Shown: positions 14,271-16,528 of the stretch, piece after piece
Numbering within the stretch: the stretch's first letter is position 1
Layout of the letters: each line of letters opens with the position of its first letter
NCBI GenBank assembly: GCA_051889215.1
Contig: JBJFDC010000017.1
Coordinates: 1-16,528 of the forward strand
Length of the DNA stretch: 16,528 nucleotides
DNA from: UMGS1470 sp051889215
Lineage (GTDB): Bacteria; Bacillota; Clostridia; Christensenellales; UBA1242
Direction: 5' to 3'
Notes under the pieces: model-generated
Told to the model about the DNA's origin: nothing
Seen by the model: only the letters and a program-made list of their open reading frames with translations
Databases searched by the model: none
Made by a program: the position numbers and the translations under genes

Positions 14271-16528
14271 TTATGCCGTTGCTGAAAAATGCTCAAATGT
14301 GACTTTGACATCATTGCCATTAAGTTTCAACGCATTCTCGACGTCAATTCCTGTGTATTTGATTTCAACTGACCATGTCGTTCCTGACAAATCGCTTGCC
14401 GAAATTACATAATCTGCGATTTCGCCGCCATTTACATAAACCCTAATATTTTGAGCATCTTTCAACGATGTCTCATTTTGGTCAAGTCCAGTGAGTTTGA
14501 TTTTGTCTGCCCAACTTGTGTTGCTTCCCTTTTCTTCCGTGAGAGCAAGCTCTGAATCGCCAACTTTATAATATGTTTCTGTTCCCGAAACATTGAATTT
14601 CATCACACCATCTATAATCACAATTTTATATTCAGTCTCACCAATCGTGACAAAATATCCAGAATCAGACACGGTCGAACGACGGACAACATCATAGGTG
14701 TTTGTTCCGTCCGTAAATTTTAGGGTGTTTGGATTGAAACGATAATCGCCAGAAACCCAATCAAGTTTGACTTTGACAACTCCATCTTGCGCTTCAAGTG
14801 GATCATCTGTTTTCACTTGGTTAAATTTGTCAACAACTTTATAGTTCCATTGAGCCCAATATGTATTGCCGTTATATTCCCAAACAACAAATATGCTTTC
14901 ATAAAGTGTTTCGTATTCCACCGTTGTTGTGCCACTTGATGTCTTAACCGTATATTTTTTGTTGTTGATTGTGACAGTGTTTGCATTGTCAACCGCCTTG
15001 GAAACCCAAAGTGTTGTTTTCGTTTCACCATTGACTTGTTCAACAACCTTGTAGGTTATTCCTGTCACATCGTCAACAAACTCTCCGTCAGCGAGTGACA
15101 CAACCCGATATCCAATCGTTAAAGTTTTTTGGGTTGAATCATATGTGTATTGAATATTGTTGATTGTCGCTTTGTTATCTACTAGATCTGCCGTCAAACT
15201 CAAAATGCGATTTGAATATGAATGAGTGACTCCAGCAGCAGTATATGGCAATGTTTGACCATTCACTTTTTCCATTTCCTCAAATGTGCCAGTTAACGAG
15301 CTATTCCCGTCTATGCCAAGAGTTATTGAATATTTTGGAGTTGGTTCAACAAATCCCTCAACCGATGAATCTGCGACAAGTTTTATGTTTGCTTTCTTGT
15401 TGTCCAAAACATTATTGATATTGTCGCCAAGACCAACATAGTCAAAACTCGTGAGTCCGCTGATTTGTTGTTTTATTTCTGGATAAATGCCAAATTTCAG
15501 CAAGATTGGGACATAGATTGTGTCGACTAGTTTTTCTCCTTCGGTTTTTTCACCATCATAAACAGCAATTTCAAGAGTTGTGTTGAGAGATTGAGCAGCC
15601 CCATATTGAGCATTGCCAATGTTGTCGATGGTTTTGTCAGTCACAATGTTTTTTCCGTCAATCAAAATGCTGTATTCAAAAGTGTAGCAATCATCAGCTT
15701 TGTCTCTTGACGCATAATAGAGATTGTCAGTGCTTTGGACTTGCAACAAATCAAAGGTCATTATCGCAACTGGATTTTCCGAGGTTGATGAAGAGAAGAA
15801 CTTGATTATATAGTTCGTTATGTAATTGTCACCATCTTTTTGAGGTATCAAGTTGCCGTCCGCGCCAAACAAATTAACATCTGTTGTTGCACCATCAAGA
15901 CTAAATACGTCTTTGTTTTTAATCCATGTGTGTCCGTTATATTCAACTTGAATTTTTTCATACTTATCAAATGATTTAAGAACAACATCGTTGCCGTCAG
16001 AATCTTTTGCTGCAAGTTTATACACGTCATATGAAACATTGTTTTCGGCAACAAATGGAACATAATAAGATTCATCTTCGCCATTTGTCAATGTTATCAA
16101 TGCACCAAGTTGAACACCATAGAGCGTTCCATCTTTTGCTTTGAGAGATGTGACATCTCCATAACTATCACGAACATTTGTTTCTGTTGCGCCAGAAATT
16201 GTTGCTTTGTAGAACGAAGCAAGTTGGGTTGTTTCTTCGTTCTCTTTTTTGAATTGAATTGGGAATGTGTTGTCATTCCAATCAATTTTTCCGCCTGTTG
16301 TGAATGTTATGTCGCTTGTTGAAATTTCAACTTGTGTTTTTGCCGCAACAACATATCTGAGATATTCAACATATCCATAGTTGTCAGAAATTTTGATGAC
16401 AACGCGTTTTGCATTGAGTGTTGGAGGGGTGGAAATTTTTAGAGTTGCAGCGGTTGTGGTTTGTTCAATCACTGCCCCCACTCCGTCATCGCTCACGACA
16501 ACAAAATGGAAATCGCTTTCATTGATTT
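14271..16528 (-). CDS. Large beta-rich, probably secreted surface protein (3' part; 5' end outside window)
   Basis: The frame is open through the right edge, with at least 752 residues visible; a GTG at 16496 is not a credible start because in-frame coding continues upstream. The sequence is rich in Thr, Asp, Asn, Val and Tyr and nearly free of Cys, as expected of a secreted beta-sandwich protein. Short strand-turn-strand units recur, for example KATINNIQYTY, NTVTINNKKYTV, YFVTIGETEYKI and DDVTGITYKVV. The visible N-terminal part (TLKISTPPTLNAKRVVIKISDNYGYVEYLRYVV) looks like an Ig-like module. The protein ends in VTFEHFSATA with no LPXTG, transmembrane helix or Lys tail, so any anchor must be elsewhere or it is released. 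A precise family is not recognised. A terminator follows the stop. Confidence 0.75.
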   Translation of the reverse strand, partial: INESDFHFVVVSDDGVGAVIEQTTTAATLKISTPPTLNAKRVVIKISDNYGYVEYLRYVVAAKTQVEISTSDITFTTGGKIDWNDNTFPIQFKKENEETTQLASFYKATISGATETNVRDSYGDVTSLKAKDGTLYGVQLGALITLTNGEDESYYVPFVAENNVSYDVYKLAAKDSDGNDVVLKSFDKYEKIQVEYNGHTWIKNKDVFSLDGATTDVNLFGADGNLIPQKDGDNYITNYIIKFFSSSTSENPVAIMTFDLLQVQSTDNLYYASRDKADDCYTFEYSILIDGKNIVTDKTIDNIGNAQYGAAQSLNTTLEIAVYDGEKTEGEKLVDTIYVPILLKFGIYPEIKQQISGLTSFDYVGLGDNINNVLDNKKANIKLVADSSVEGFVEPTPKYSITLGIDGNSSLTGTFEEMEKVNGQTLPYTAAGVTHSYSNRILSLTADLVDNKATINNIQYTYDSTQKTLTIGYRVVSLADGEFVDDVTGITYKVVEQVNGETKTTLWVSKAVDNANTVTINNKKYTVKTSSGTTTVEYETLYESIFVVWEYNGNTYWAQWNYKVVDKFNQVKTDDPLEAQDGVVKVKLDWVSGDYRFNPNTLKFTDGTNTYDVVRRSTVSDSGYFVTIGETEYKIVIIDGVMKFNVSGTETYYKVGDSELALTEEKGSNTSWADKIKLTGLDQNETSLKDAQNIRVYVNGGEIADYVISASDLSGTTWSVEIKYTGIDVENALKLNGNDVKVTFEHFSATA

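Noticed and set aside
1718..16528. CRISPR arrays, tRNA genes, insertion sequences, prophage genes
   Set aside because: No direct repeats with spacers, cloverleaf sequences, transposase or integrase motifs, or phage structural genes were seen.

Overview
The window looks like a chromosomal piece of an uncultured, AT-rich low-GC Gram-positive bacterium (Bacillota, possibly a gut Clostridia-like lineage). The pointers are the 23S rRNA sequence with a Firmicutes-style boxA leader, strong AGGAGG-type ribosome binding sites, sigma-A-like promoters (TTGACA/TATAAT, 17 bp spacing), a small Cys/Gly-rich protein of a kind common in Clostridia, and large secreted beta-rich surface proteins. TGG encodes Trp and TGA is used as a stop, so the code is standard. 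The taxonomic placement is inference.

Layout. Positions 1-1717 hold the 5' half of a 23S rRNA gene on the minus strand, running off the left edge. It is preceded by its own rRNA-type promoter, A/T tracts and a boxA leader (about 1717-2070). No 16S gene or tRNA follows anywhere in the remaining 14.8 kb, so this 23S gene appears unlinked. A divergent PlsC-like acyltransferase lies at 2403-3140 and ends in a bidirectional terminator.

Positions 3178-6628 (minus strand) form the most unusual block. Two tandem paralogous HipA/CtkA-fold kinases lack the HipA N-terminal subdomain and share an unassigned C-terminal extension of about 160 residues or more. They are followed, through an ATGA stop/start overlap, by a 108-residue protein that resembles the missing HipA N-terminal subdomain (HipS-like). 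This may be an unusual split HipS/HipT-type system with two kinases and no HipB repressor gene. The first kinase gene and the divergent FAD oxidoreductase gene (6698-7894) share a promoter region in which both -10 boxes lie 6 nt from the start codons and neither gene has a Shine-Dalgarno, suggesting leaderless mRNAs.

A HAD phosphatase (7895-8587, minus) abuts the oxidoreductase tail to tail. Next on the minus strand is a secreted, membrane-anchored protein of about 1050 residues with nine Ig-like repeats (8678-11833). A 67-residue cysteine-rich protein with an internal 27-residue duplication (12137-12340, plus) follows, then a GrpB-family protein, a PHP-domain phosphoesterase, and the 3' part of a second large beta-rich surface protein that runs off the right edge (14271-16528), all on the minus strand. 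Good promoters and intrinsic terminators separate most of these as single-gene units; the kinase block is the only clear operon.
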